In this document: one piece after another, positions 9,399-18,092 of the stretch | Position numbering within the stretch: position 1 is the stretch's first letter | How the letters are laid out: the number at the start of each line of letters is the position of its first letter | Assembly (NCBI RefSeq): GCF_000420405.1 | Contig: NZ_ATUW01000001.1 | Coordinates: forward strand, 277,072 to 341,071 | Origin: Winkia neuii subsp. neuii DSM 8576 | Lineage (GTDB): Bacteria > Actinomycetota > Actinomycetes > Actinomycetales > Actinomycetaceae | DNA length: 64,000 nt | Reading direction: 5' to 3' | The notes under the pieces: generated by a model | Database searches by the model: none | Told to the model about the DNA's origin: nothing | Seen by the model: only the letters and a program-made list of their open reading frames with translations | Translations under genes and position numbers: made by a program

Positions 9399-10058
9399 AT
9401 GGAGCGTATAAGCACCGTCGCGTTGGTGGAGGATCACCCGCTCATGCGCCTAGGCGTCGAACAGATGCTCACAGGAGTTGAAGAAATCAGTTTCTTGGGA
9501 GGATACCCCACCCTGCAGAGTTTATTGGGCGACGTGCGCCCAGACATTGTGTTACTCAATTTGCGTCTGAGGGACGATTCGACCCCTCGCGACAACGTGA
9601 TTACGGCCCGCAATGCGGGCTGCCAGGTGCTTATTTACACCTCTGCGGACGATCCCTACCTGGTGCGCACAGCCTGCCAGGCCGGCGCCGTTGGCGTAGT
9701 GCGCAAGTCCGATTCACAGGATGAACTGGTACAGGCACTGCTGGCCCTGGCCAACGGGTCCGAGGTGGCTGGCTTAGATTGGGCGGCAGCAATTGATTCG
9801 GATGAACACTTCATTACTTCCGTGCTAACCGACACTGAGCGGGAAGTGCTAGCAGAATATGCCTGCGGGCTTACCTCGCAGCAGGTGGCCACCAAACTGT
9901 CGCTCTCGCTACACACCGTAAACACCTACGTGCGCAACATTCGTATCAAATATCAGCAGGCTGGCCGGGATGCGGAATCGCGCGTAGACCTGTACCTGAG
10001 GGCGGTCGAGGATTCAGTCGTGCCGGCTACGGCGTGGCAGCATCATGACCGCTCCTGA
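9399..10058 (+). CDS. LuxR/NarL-type response regulator with Asn at the phosphoacceptor position
   Basis: About 219 residues: receiver domain (1-120) and C-terminal LuxR helix-turn-helix (about 140-205; LTDTEREVLAEYACGLTSQQVATKL). In the receiver the acidic pair Glu11-Asp12 and Lys103 are kept, but the phosphorylated Asp is Asn54 (DIVLLNLRLRD). The ATG at 9399 has GGAGGG 4 nt upstream; ATG 9387 lies inside that site and is less likely. The sensor gene overlaps its 3' end by 14 nt, so they form a pair. Loss of the Asp suggests phosphorylation-independent control. Confidence 0.85.
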   Translation: MERISTVALVEDHPLMRLGVEQMLTGVEEISFLGGYPTLQSLLGDVRPDIVLLNLRLRDDSTPRDNVITARNAGCQVLIYTSADDPYLVRTACQAGAVGVVRKSDSQDELVQALLALANGSEVAGLDWAAAIDSDEHFITSVLTDTEREVLAEYACGLTSQQVATKLSLSLHTVNTYVRNIRIKYQQAGRDAESRVDLYLRAVEDSVVPATAWQHHDRS

Positions 10059-12384
10059 GGCGCGGGCCAGTGAAATCCGCCTGAGGCAACTAATACTGCT
10101 GATTGTTGGCATTTCTGGGCTCTACTTCACCCTGGTGTCAATTCCTCTGGTGGGGGGACAAATTGATGCCTCTGACAGGGTCATGTCGCGCATTCTAGTG
10201 ACCATCCTGGATGCCCCAATGCTCGCGTGCCTGGGCAGCGCCTGCGCGGTAATAGTTGTTGAAAAACTGCGGCCGCATTCACCCGCGGTGTCCCTGCTGC
10301 ACAGGGTTATGGAAGTTAGCGCCCGCCTTTCCGCATTTTCTACGAGCATTGCCTGCGTGGTAGCCCTAATTTACGGTATCGATCCGCACAACAACCTGTT
10401 CTCGATGAAGGTGGCTATCAATCCGCTCCCATTTATTTTGCACGGTACCGCCCTCAGCTTGATGTATGCGATGCTCGCTCTGCGCAAGTGGATTGTGCCC
10501 CTGGTGGGGGCTCAGGCGGTTTTAGCCTTCTGTGTGCTGGAAAGATTTACTGCCACCCCACCTGCTGCGGCGTTCCTGTTCGTCATTTACGCGGCTCTGA
10601 TTGCCAGCCCGTATCTGCTCGCCGAGTGGGTGACGGTACGCGGCATTGCCCTACACACTAAGCGTCTGAACGACACCCTCAGCCGGCGCGCTAAAGTGGC
10701 CCGAAGCGAGAATTTGGAATCCACCAATGCCCAAATCAACGCCCTCGTACACGACTATGTGATTGCGGTTGCCGTTACCGTAGGTCGCGGCATAAAGGGC
10801 GAGGGCGAAAAAGTGGTGGAGGCCGCAAAACGGGCACTAAAGGTGGTGTATTCTATTGCTCCTGCCGACCAGGAAAATGTAGATAGTAACAGCTCACGCG
10901 CTATTTTGAATCTGCCGGAAAGGTTAGACGCCAACCACCTTTTCTGGATTCTCTCGAACGAGGCCCTCTCTAGGGGTTTCAGCTTCCGCGTACCCTCGTT
11001 TTTGTCCACTGTGCTTACCGGCCAGCTCTCGTTGCTAGTGCGCAGAATCAGCAACCACCCCGTAATGTTCAACGGGTCAGCTAGTGCGGAGCTAATCATG
11101 GCTATTCGCGAGGCCATGCGCAATGTCGAAAAACACACCCAGGCCACCGAGCGGCGCCTGGTGGTGCGAGCCCACCCTTGGAAGAGCACCATGTTTTCAA
11201 TCACCATCGAAGATAATGGGCCCGGTTTTGACCCCACGAAAGCCGGAATGGGGATTTTCACCTCGATTATTTCGCGCATAGAGCGCATCGGCGGCAAGGT
11301 GAAGATTGAAACCAAACCTGGAAGAGGCACCGCCGTTCACCTCTATCTTTCCTACGATAGGTTAGCTGCCTCAGGCGCAACCCGGACTTTGCGCCTTACG
11401 GGCTCTACTCCCACCTTTACCAAGGTGCTGAAGAGCCCTCTCACCCGCTCCCTACTTTTACCCATGCCCTTTGTGGTAGCCCTAGCTGGTTACGTATTTT
11501 CGAACCAGCACACCGATACCACGCTGCAAATTTTAGCCACTCTTTGCGTCGCGATCCCGTTCGTCGCAATGGCTATCTCGCCTGCCCAGATTCCGCAGCA
11601 TTGGCTGCTCACCCTATTTATTCCCTGCTACGTGGGCGCACCCGTGCTGACGGTGTTAGCCGGAGCTCCCTACCACCATACGGGCGCCGGCATCTACCCC
11701 TACACGGTTATGGTTGTCCCCGCGATGTGGCTGGTCATGCGCAAGCGGGCAAAAATGGGTTTCTTCTTGGCTGTGCTCGGGTGCGCATGCACGATCATTC
11801 CTTACGCCTGTGCGGGCCACCCGCTGCATGCGGTGCTGTGGGCGCTAGTGCATTCGGGCGGCATGTTTTTGTTCTTCCTACTGCTCAAGTACTCCATCGA
11901 TGGGGTGTTCATTTCAATTCAGGCACACGAAGAATCCCAGGCACTTTTGCAACAGCGGGGTGCCAGTGCCCTCGAAATCATGCAGTTGCGCCGCCGCCGC
12001 TTCCAGGCGGTGCGAGACGAGGTGGGTTGTTTCTTATCTAAGCTGGCTGGAGGTGAAGACCCCGCCAACCTGCAGGATGAGGCACGGGTGATAGAAAACC
12101 AGCTGCGCGACTCCATTAGGGCCGCCGGGCTAATGGTGCCCCCGCTGGCTGCCACGGTACGAGCAGCCCGCGAGCGCGGAGCCCAGATCCGCCTTATGGA
12201 CGATTCGGCAGGTAAAAGCGATTTGAGTGAACTGACCAGGCTAGCTAACAGGCAGATTGAAAAAGTTGGAGCTGGCGACACCGTAACTGTGCGCGCCCTG
12301 CCGGCAGGGCGCAAATACAGCGGCACCGTAGTAGTGAATGGGACTGTAACGCAGGCTGCCGGTAATCAGGGGAAACCCCTATAG
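10045..12384 (+). CDS. Tandem membrane sensor histidine kinase-like protein, second half degenerate
   Basis: 779 residues. First half: about five membrane helices (residues 15-205), a dimerisation helix with a possible phosphoacceptor at His236 (LVHDYVIAV), and a HATPase_c domain with N-box REAMRNVEKH (Asn360), EDNGPGF and AGMGIFTS motifs. Second half: a new set of membrane helices (about 470-620), then RRRRFQAVRDEVGCFL, which resembles a HisKA_3 helix with no His, and a C-terminal 120 residues without N or G boxes. It looks like an internal duplication in which one module lost catalysis. Its partner regulator has Asn54 in place of Asp. Confidence 0.8.
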   Translation: MTAPEARASEIRLRQLILLIVGISGLYFTLVSIPLVGGQIDASDRVMSRILVTILDAPMLACLGSACAVIVVEKLRPHSPAVSLLHRVMEVSARLSAFSTSIACVVALIYGIDPHNNLFSMKVAINPLPFILHGTALSLMYAMLALRKWIVPLVGAQAVLAFCVLERFTATPPAAAFLFVIYAALIASPYLLAEWVTVRGIALHTKRLNDTLSRRAKVARSENLESTNAQINALVHDYVIAVAVTVGRGIKGEGEKVVEAAKRALKVVYSIAPADQENVDSNSSRAILNLPERLDANHLFWILSNEALSRGFSFRVPSFLSTVLTGQLSLLVRRISNHPVMFNGSASAELIMAIREAMRNVEKHTQATERRLVVRAHPWKSTMFSITIEDNGPGFDPTKAGMGIFTSIISRIERIGGKVKIETKPGRGTAVHLYLSYDRLAASGATRTLRLTGSTPTFTKVLKSPLTRSLLLPMPFVVALAGYVFSNQHTDTTLQILATLCVAIPFVAMAISPAQIPQHWLLTLFIPCYVGAPVLTVLAGAPYHHTGAGIYPYTVMVVPAMWLVMRKRAKMGFFLAVLGCACTIIPYACAGHPLHAVLWALVHSGGMFLFFLLLKYSIDGVFISIQAHEESQALLQQRGASALEIMQLRRRRFQAVRDEVGCFLSKLAGGEDPANLQDEARVIENQLRDSIRAAGLMVPPLAATVRAARERGAQIRLMDDSAGKSDLSELTRLANRQIEKVGAGDTVTVRALPAGRKYSGTVVVNGTVTQAAGNQGKPL

Positions 12385-12416
12385 CGTAGCTGGCTGCGCT
12401 CTGACATCATCGGAGT

Positions 12417-12698
12417 ATGAACGCACAGCACTACCAATCGAATGGACAATCTAGCTACGGCGGCGGGCAGAATTTTAGGGGCGGCCCGGACAGCCCGTGG
12501 ATGGTGCCGCGCCGCGTCCTCTGGCGTAGCCCCACGAACCGCTGGGTCGGTGGGGTCTGTGGCGGCATAGCCGAGAAAACGGGCTGGGATTCGACCCTGG
12601 TCAGGTTGCTGGCCGTAATCGCTGCGATGCTGCCCGGCTGGGGAGTGCTCGCCTACCTGATCTGCTGGATGGTAATTCCCAAACGCGACTGGCAGTAG
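12417..12698 (+). CDS. PspC-domain small membrane protein
   Basis: 93 residues. After a polar Gly/Gln-rich N terminus (1-30), the PspC signature RSPTNRWVGGVCGGIAEKTGWDSTLVRLL is followed by one long hydrophobic segment and a basic end (IPKRDWQ). PspC domains often sit beside LuxR-type two-component systems that respond to envelope stress. Here it follows the sensor gene by 33 nt, supporting an envelope-stress role for the trio (inference). Confidence 0.85.
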   Translation: MNAQHYQSNGQSSYGGGQNFRGGPDSPWMVPRRVLWRSPTNRWVGGVCGGIAEKTGWDSTLVRLLAVIAAMLPGWGVLAYLICWMVIPKRDWQ

Positions 12699-12767
12699 GG
12701 AGCCTTCGCCCTCAACCCCGTGCAAGAGGGGCAGGTGCGCCGGGCCGGTAAGTGAGACAATGGCGCC

Positions 12768-14162
12768 ATGACTACTTCTAAAGACGCATTTACCAGAGCC
12801 CAAGTAGCAATTCCCGGAGGCGTGAATTCCCCTGTGCGCGCATTTGGATCAGTGGGAGGCACCCCGCGTTTTATCCGCAAAGCGCAAGGCCCCTACGTGT
12901 GGGACGACGAGGGCAACAAATACGTCGACTTGGTGTGCACGTGGGGTCCTTCCCTGTTGGGGCACGCCCACCCAGAGGTAATCGAAGCGGTGCGCGAAGC
13001 GGCTAACAGTGGGCTTAGCTTCGGAGCTCCCACCGACACCGAGACCGCGCTAGCGAACGCCATCACTGCCCGCGTGCCCGTAGCCGAAAAGGTGCGCATG
13101 GTATCTACCGGCACTGAAGCTACTATGACCGCGGTGCGGCTGGCGCGCGGTTACACCGGGCGCGACATGATAGTGAAGTTTGCCGGGTGCTACCACGGCC
13201 ACTCTGACGGGCTGCTGGCCGCCGCCGGCTCCGGGGTTGCCACCCAGGGCTTACCCGGAAGTGCGGGCATTCCTAGGGGTACCACTGCCGATACCATTGT
13301 GCTGCCCTACAACGACATAGACGCGCTTAGGCAGGCGTTCGAGAAGTATGGGGAGAAAATCGCCTGTGTGATCACGGAATCTTCGCCGGCGAACATGGGT
13401 ATTGTGCCGCCGGTAGACGGGTTCAACCAGGCCATCCGGCAGGTCACTACCGCTGCGGGGGCACTAATGATCATGGACGAGGTACTCACCGGTTTCCGCG
13501 TTTCTGGAGCCGGATTCTGGGGGTGGGAGGCTGGCTACAAGCCCACTTTGCCTGCTACTTTGCCTCCCGAGGCCGAGGCGCAGGCGCCAGCGCGCAGCAA
13601 CTGGGCTAAGGGGGAACTTGCTGAGGCAAGCTACTATCCGGACATATTCACTTTTGGCAAGGTTGTAGGCGGGGGCATGCCGCTGGCCGCTCTGGGGGCA
13701 AGCGCCAAGATAATGGATTATTTGGCTCCGCTCGGTCCCGTATACCAGGCCGGCACTCTATCTGGTAACCCGCTGGCTACCGCGGCCGGTTTGAAGACTC
13801 TGCAGCTTGCTGACCAGGGTGTTTACGATCATGTAGACAAGGTTTCGGCGCAGTTGCAGCAGGCGCTGCGGGATGCTCTGGAGGCCGAGGGAGTGCCTTA
13901 CACGTTGAACAGTGTGGGTAACCTCTTCAGCCTATTTATGGGCGAGGGCGTTGCCGATGGAGTGCGCAACTACGACCAGTCGAAGGCTCAGGATGAAGCC
14001 CGTTACACGGCGTTCTTCCACGCCATGTTAGCTGCGGGGGTGGCATTGCCGCCCTCGTGCTACGAAGCTTGGTTCCTTTCTGCTGCCCACGACCAGGAGG
14101 CCATGGACGTGATCCTAAATGCGGTCCCTGGCGCTATTCGCGCTGCCGCGCAAGCTAGGTAG
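12768..14162 (+). CDS. hemL: Glutamate-1-semialdehyde 2,1-aminomutase
   Basis: PLP enzyme converting glutamate-1-semialdehyde to ALA, directly after the HemA step. The N terminus PGGVNSPVRAFGSVGG is diagnostic, MVSTGTEATMTAVRLARG binds PLP phosphate, MDEVLTGFR carries the Asp contacting the pyridine N, and Lys298 in FTFGKVVGGGMPLAA forms the Schiff base. There are 464 residues; an insertion near residues 262-290 (Pro/Ala/Glu-rich) makes it longer than the usual 430. There is no ribosome-binding site; GACAAT lies 6 nt before the ATG, so it may be leaderless. Confidence 0.95.
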   Translation: MTTSKDAFTRAQVAIPGGVNSPVRAFGSVGGTPRFIRKAQGPYVWDDEGNKYVDLVCTWGPSLLGHAHPEVIEAVREAANSGLSFGAPTDTETALANAITARVPVAEKVRMVSTGTEATMTAVRLARGYTGRDMIVKFAGCYHGHSDGLLAAAGSGVATQGLPGSAGIPRGTTADTIVLPYNDIDALRQAFEKYGEKIACVITESSPANMGIVPPVDGFNQAIRQVTTAAGALMIMDEVLTGFRVSGAGFWGWEAGYKPTLPATLPPEAEAQAPARSNWAKGELAEASYYPDIFTFGKVVGGGMPLAALGASAKIMDYLAPLGPVYQAGTLSGNPLATAAGLKTLQLADQGVYDHVDKVSAQLQQALRDALEAEGVPYTLNSVGNLFSLFMGEGVADGVRNYDQSKAQDEARYTAFFHAMLAAGVALPPSCYEAWFLSAAHDQEAMDVILNAVPGAIRAAAQAR

Positions 14163-14195
14163 ACCGCAAGTTTTCTTAGCTCCCTCGGGCATTTT

Positions 14196-14266
14196 TGCCG
14201 CCAGCCCCACCTACACCGCTCGCACTTTTGCAAAGACGGCCAGGTGGTTTGTGCTGGCGGCATTTT
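14196..14266 (+). terminator. Large hairpin after hemL
   Basis: Perfect 10-bp outer arms (TGCCGCCAGC at 14196-14205, GCTGGCGGCA at 14253-14262) and inner 6-bp arms (CCACCT / AGGTGG) enclose about 29 nt, followed by TTTT. It probably ends hemL transcription before the PadR promoter. Confidence 0.5.
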
Positions 14267-14286
14267 CGTATGCGTGAAATTGGTAT

Positions 14287-14314
14287 TTGCCAGACTGAAG
14301 AAATCTGGTACCTT
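14287..14314 (+). promoter_or_regulatory. Promoter of the PadR-ABC operon
   Basis: TTGCCA (14287-14292) and TACCTT (14309-14314) are separated by 16 bp. The -10 matches TANNNT and lies 38 nt before the padR start codon. Confidence 0.6.
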
Positions 14315-14327
14315 GTTGAACAAGGTA
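14309..14327. promoter_or_regulatory. Perfect palindromic operator over the -10 of the PadR operon
   Basis: TACCTTGTTGAACAAGGTA is a perfect 9-bp inverted repeat around one central G. It covers the -10 element, so a bound dimer would block the promoter. The simplest reading is autorepression by the PadR protein encoded 25 nt downstream (inference). Confidence 0.65.
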
Positions 14328-14351
14328 GCTGGCATTGCAAGGGAAGTGGCT

Positions 14352-14675
14352 ATGGCTGAATCACAACTGCGCAGAGGGATCGTAGAGCTCGCCGTAATGG
14401 GCACGTTAGCGTCTACCCCCACCTACGGAGGGAATCTACTTAGCGCTATCGTCCAAAATTCAGGTCTCGAAATTACCGAGGGAACGCTCTATCCACTGCT
14501 GGCGCGCATGCGCAAAAGTGGGCTCGTTACCACCAAGTGGGAACCCTCTCCGGCCGGCCCCCCACGCAAAATCTACTCACTTACTGCCAAAGGCCGCACC
14601 CGGCTGCACGACCTCTACAGCGAATGGCAAAGCCTCGCCCGCGCAATAGAGCTAATTATGAAGGGAAACAAATGA
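14352..14675 (+). CDS. PadR-family transcriptional regulator
   Basis: 107 residues from ATG 14352, preceded by AAGGGAAG. The winged-helix part LRRGIVELAVMGTLASTPTYGGNLLSAI ... ITEGTLYPLLARMRKSGLV is the PadR signature (TEGTLYPLL recognition region), with the wing PPRKIYSLTAKGR. The shortened C-terminal helix is of the small PadR-s2 type. An in-frame upstream start at 14244 would place the promoter inside the gene and is rejected. It overlaps the next gene by ATGA, and probably represses its own operon through the palindrome at 14309. Confidence 0.9.
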   Translation: MAESQLRRGIVELAVMGTLASTPTYGGNLLSAIVQNSGLEITEGTLYPLLARMRKSGLVTTKWEPSPAGPPRKIYSLTAKGRTRLHDLYSEWQSLARAIELIMKGNK

Positions 14676-15319
14676 AGGCAGCGGATAAAAACTGGAACCT
14701 GAACCTTTCCGAACTTCTAAACGACGAAGCATTTCTGCGCACGTTCGAGCCGGAAAATCCCGCCCTCTTCGTGCGCAAACCGGATGGGCTCGGGTGGGAC
14801 ATAAACGCCGGCGCGCTAGCGGTTAAAGCCGGCCTGATTCGCCCCGACGATTCGCTGGGCGACCTGCGCGCATACATTTCGCCGCGGGTCGCGCGGGCTC
14901 TTTCGATCGCTCCCGTAGCCGGGGCCGCAGCACTCTGCCTCGCAGCCGCCAGCCTTTCCAGAGGGCGAGCCCTTGCCACCGGCTGGGATTGGCACGGCAG
15001 GCCTCGCCGTTTTGCCACTGGGGCCAAGGCTACTCTTCCGGCAGCACTAGCTTCGCTGGGGGCAGCCGCACTCGCTTCGCGTGCTAAGAACCAAGGGGCA
15101 GATGTGGCCGCGAGCGGGCGCGCTCTAGGAATCCAAGCTACCGCCGCACTGCTGTTGCGGGCAGCTGCCACCTCTAAGGCGGGCAAGTCCAATCCAGTAG
15201 TCTTTGCCGCTCTGGCAGCCTACCCGCTTGTGAGCACAAGCATTTTAGTTTCTGTAGTCCGACACGGGCTAAACCGCGTACAACAGTCCCTAACCAAGAA
15301 AGAAGGAACGGACCAGTGA
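14672..15319 (+). CDS. Alanine-rich membrane protein of unknown function
   Basis: About 215 residues with start coupled to padR (ATGA). The N-terminal 70 residues are soluble (LSELLNDEAFLRTFEPENPALFVRKPDGLGWDINAGALAV), followed by about four hydrophobic Ala-rich segments. I do not recognise the family; DUF5808-like or PadR-associated membrane proteins of similar layout occur in bacitracin-type operons. It is encoded between the regulator and the transporter genes, so it probably works with the ABC transporter. Confidence 0.7.
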   Translation: MKAADKNWNLNLSELLNDEAFLRTFEPENPALFVRKPDGLGWDINAGALAVKAGLIRPDDSLGDLRAYISPRVARALSIAPVAGAAALCLAAASLSRGRALATGWDWHGRPRRFATGAKATLPAALASLGAAALASRAKNQGADVAASGRALGIQATAALLLRAAATSKAGKSNPVVFAALAAYPLVSTSILVSVVRHGLNRVQQSLTKKEGTDQ

Positions 15320-15663
15320 ACGGAATCGACAAACTGCAAGCGCTGCCCGTAGGAATCCAGGCAACTATTGGGGTGCTCGCGCTCGTGCAAATCACCCTTA
15401 TAGTAATCGCCCTGATCAAGCTGGCTCGAACTGATGGGCGCATAAAAGGGGTCCCACGCGCCGCGTGGCTCATTATTATTTTGCTGGGGCAACTGCTAGG
15501 ATCCACGATCTTCTTGATCGCCGCCCACCTGGAGCAAAAAGACCGGCGCGAAAAGCAAGGAAACGAACTTTCCGGGAGCGCGCCCTCGGCCGTAGTGGGC
15601 ACCGCCCAACAAAAAGCAGACACTGAAACTGCTATAGGGCACCTGTATGGGGATGCCTCGTGA
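15316..15663 (+). CDS. PLDc_N-domain membrane protein
   Basis: 115 residues, GTG start overlapping the preceding stop (GTGA) with GAAGGA upstream. The N-terminal helix (18-38), a KLARTDGRIKGVPRAAWLIIILLGQLLGSTIFLIA segment and a second helix are characteristic of the phospholipase D nuclease N-terminal (PLDc_N) membrane domain, here without any nuclease. Stand-alone versions recur in PadR/ABC immunity-type operons. The C-terminal 40 residues are polar. It overlaps the ATPase gene by 4 nt. Confidence 0.75.
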   Translation: MNGIDKLQALPVGIQATIGVLALVQITLIVIALIKLARTDGRIKGVPRAAWLIIILLGQLLGSTIFLIAAHLEQKDRREKQGNELSGSAPSAVVGTAQQKADTETAIGHLYGDAS

Positions 15664-16496
15664 ACGAGTTCGCTGTAAAAACCCAGAGGCTCACCAAAAC
15701 CTACGGGGACAAGCGGATCCTAAAAGACGTGAATCTGTCTGTGCCTTCGGGAGCCTGTTACGGATTCGTTGGCGCCAACGGGGCGGGCAAAACCACAACT
15801 ATTAGGATCCTGCTTGGGCTTGCTAGCGCCACCAGCGGAACGGTAGAAGTGCTTGGAAGTGCGCGTGGGAATTTACCCTCCCTCCCCATAGCTGGCGTTT
15901 CGTACCTGCCAGACGTGCCCCGGCTCAGTCCGTGGCTGGGCCCGAAAGATGCGCTAATAATGCTGGCAGGGCTAGCTGGCCTGGCTCGCGGGCAGGCGGC
16001 CGAACAGGCGAACGACCTCTTAGAGCTAGTTGGTCTAAAGGCCGCCCACGGCAAGGTCGGCAATTTTTCGCGCGGCATGAAGCAGCGCCTCGGCATTGCG
16101 GCTGCCCTGGTGGGCGCACCAAAATTGCTGATTCTGGATGAGCCCGCAAGCGCCCTCGACCCTATGGGCCGGGCCGACGTGCTGGCAATTTTGCGGCAGC
16201 TAAGGGGGCGGGCCACTGTGCTGTTTTCGTCGCATCAGCTCTCTGACGTGCAGGGCGTGTGCACGCACGTGGGCATTTTGCATGGCGGCAGGCTGCGAGC
16301 GCAGGGGCGTTTGGCAGATTTGCTAGAGGAGGCCGCAGGCAATGGGGAGCGCACCTTTTCGGTACGCATCCCGGCCGCCCAGGCTGAACGCTTCAGGAAG
16401 GCGCTAACGCAGGATTTTCCTTCCGCGCAGGTTGGGGCTGGCGAGGAGGCACTCCAGCACGCCTACGAATATTTCACGGGAGCAACCAATGAGTGA
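15660..16496 (+). CDS. ABC transporter ATP-binding protein
   Basis: 278 residues from GTG 15660. It has Walker A GANGAGKTT, signature FSRGMKQRLGIAAAL, Walker B LLILDEPASALDP and the switch histidine SSHQ, so it is a complete nucleotide-binding domain of the DrrA/BcrA type with a C-terminal 70-residue tail. Together with the following permease it should form an exporter. This type often gives self-protection against peptide antibiotics (family knowledge; the substrate here is unknown). Confidence 0.9.
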   Translation: MNEFAVKTQRLTKTYGDKRILKDVNLSVPSGACYGFVGANGAGKTTTIRILLGLASATSGTVEVLGSARGNLPSLPIAGVSYLPDVPRLSPWLGPKDALIMLAGLAGLARGQAAEQANDLLELVGLKAAHGKVGNFSRGMKQRLGIAAALVGAPKLLILDEPASALDPMGRADVLAILRQLRGRATVLFSSHQLSDVQGVCTHVGILHGGRLRAQGRLADLLEEAAGNGERTFSVRIPAAQAERFRKALTQDFPSAQVGAGEEALQHAYEYFTGATNE

Positions 16497-17310
16497 ACAT
16501 TCCAAAACCACCCATTTGACCGGGTTTTCTGCCATGGCGAAAGTTGAGTCCGGCAGGCTGGCACATTCTGCTAGCCTGTGGATCCTTCTTGGCATAGGCG
16601 TTTTCTTGGCGCTACTTTCTCCGTTGACCGCCAAATACTCGCCCCAAATTCTGGATGCGCTGATGGGATCTTCTAATAAGGGCGCGGCTGCTGGCCTTCC
16701 TTTACCGGATCCTTCCTGGCAGCAGGCGGGGGCGCAATGGATGAAGAACCTGGGGCAGGTTTTTAGTTTTGCGCTCATTCTTGCCTCTGCGGCCTTCCTT
16801 TCTGCCGGGCAGGGCAACTGGCCGTTTTTCCTGTCGCGGCGGGTCGGTAGAGCCGGGTTGCGCCTGGGGACACTTTTGAGTTTGTTGCTTGGTGCAGCGG
16901 CATCGTTCGCGCTTGCTACCGGGGTTTTCGTTTTATTGACGAGGGCGATCTGGAAGCAGACCCGGATATCAGCTCTGCTAGGCGGAAGCTGCGTTTGGGC
17001 AGTGTTCGCATTCATCCTGCTGGCTGCCGTGTTTTTTGGGACTAATCTGACTGGAGGGTCCAGGTCTGGGGGCACCGGAATGGGAGCCGGCGTTGGCAGT
17101 GGATTCGCAGCATACCTACTGCTCACTTTGGGCGGATTCTGGCCGTGGGGAGCTAAACATACGCTGCTTGGAATATCCGAGCTAGCGGGAAAGGTAACTG
17201 CACATAGCGCCCACACCGCCCTTACTTGGCCCCTTCTGAGCGGTATAGTAGTCGCCCTCTTGCTAATCGGCATGGGGACTGTTCGGTTCTGCCGCAAAGA
17301 GTTGGACTGA
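16489..17310 (+). CDS. ABC transporter permease
   Basis: About 273 residues from ATG 16489 (GGGAGCAACCA upstream), overlapping the ATPase by 8 nt. Six hydrophobic segments at about 27-46, 98-116, 131-158, 172-194, 207-226 and 244-266, with a polar extracytoplasmic loop after the first: the ABC-2 (BcrB-like) arrangement. It is the last gene of the PadR operon; the AT-rich island starts just after it. Confidence 0.85.
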   Translation: MSEHSKTTHLTGFSAMAKVESGRLAHSASLWILLGIGVFLALLSPLTAKYSPQILDALMGSSNKGAAAGLPLPDPSWQQAGAQWMKNLGQVFSFALILASAAFLSAGQGNWPFFLSRRVGRAGLRLGTLLSLLLGAAASFALATGVFVLLTRAIWKQTRISALLGGSCVWAVFAFILLAAVFFGTNLTGGSRSGGTGMGAGVGSGFAAYLLLTLGGFWPWGAKHTLLGISELAGKVTAHSAHTALTWPLLSGIVVALLLIGMGTVRFCRKELD

Positions 17311-17400
17311 CCGGAAAAGTGCGGGACCCGGAAAGCGAACTGGGCCGGTCGTTGACAGTTTGCCAAATACGCTTTTCGGCATCATTAAGCCATTTTAACG

Positions 17401-17429
17401 TTGCATGGTCGAGTGCGGGACACTATCGT
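17401..17429 (+). promoter_or_regulatory. Candidate promoter of the secreted-protein gene
   Basis: TTGCAT (17401-17406) and TATCGT (17424-17429) are 17 bp apart, about 75 nt before the start codon at 17505. Not supported by anything but the match. Confidence 0.4.
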
Positions 17430-17504
17430 GGCTACCGCATGGCAGCACCTGACAGGCTCATGGACGAGACACCTACATGTAAATTCAGCAGTAAGGGACT
17501 TGCA

Positions 17505-18077
17505 ATGAAACATTTCCGCCAGACTAGCCTCCCGATCATAGCCGCAACCGCTATGGCCCTAACATTTGCTGGTACAGCAAATGCAACTAGCGCGATTGAG
17601 GAGGTTCGTGACAATGCCCCTCACATCGCTATAAGTGAAGACAATGTCTTTACAAGCGAAAATCTTCTGCATGAAGGACTTTCATTTATAGAATCGATAC
17701 CTAATTCCGCCCTCAAGAACGATACTACATTCAAACTATGGAAACAGAAGAATCTTTTTCATGGAAGCGATCATTTGTCACCAAAGTCGAGCATTGGAGC
17801 ATGTGCCTGGGGAATATCAAAAGCTGTTGCGTCTAACGTGTTCGTCTTTTCAAAAGTCCTAAAAATAAAAAAGGTATTGAAGGCAGCTGGAGGCGCAAAA
17901 GCCCTGGCTAGTAAGGCAATAGCCGCATATAAGGCTGCTCGCGCCGCAAATAAGTCTAAGGGCGCTGCAATCGCGGCTGCAAGCGAGGTGGTTGAAGCCA
18001 GTGGAGGTGAACAAGCAGTATCGCTAATGCTGGAACTGTTCAGCTTAGATGGCGTAGTAAGCGGATGTTTCTTATAG
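17505..18077 (+). CDS. Secreted alanine-rich protein, bacteriocin-like, function unknown
   Basis: 190 residues from ATG 17505 (AAGGGA upstream). It has a clear Sec signal peptide: basic KHFRQ, hydrophobic LPIIAATAMALTFAG and cleavage likely after ANA (about residue 27). The mature part has a polar first half, then an Ala/Lys-rich amphipathic region from about residue 105 to 165 (VLKIKKVLKAAGGAKALASK), and two cysteines, Cys100 and Cys188, near the ends of that region. Small secreted cationic helical proteins of this shape can be membrane-active, but I cannot name a family. The codon and base composition is more AT-rich than the ABC operon upstream. Confidence 0.7.
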   Translation: MKHFRQTSLPIIAATAMALTFAGTANATSAIEEVRDNAPHIAISEDNVFTSENLLHEGLSFIESIPNSALKNDTTFKLWKQKNLFHGSDHLSPKSSIGACAWGISKAVASNVFVFSKVLKIKKVLKAAGGAKALASKAIAAYKAARAANKSKGAAIAAASEVVEASGGEQAVSLMLELFSLDGVVSGCFL

Positions 18078-18092
18078 ATTGGATGGTGCTAA

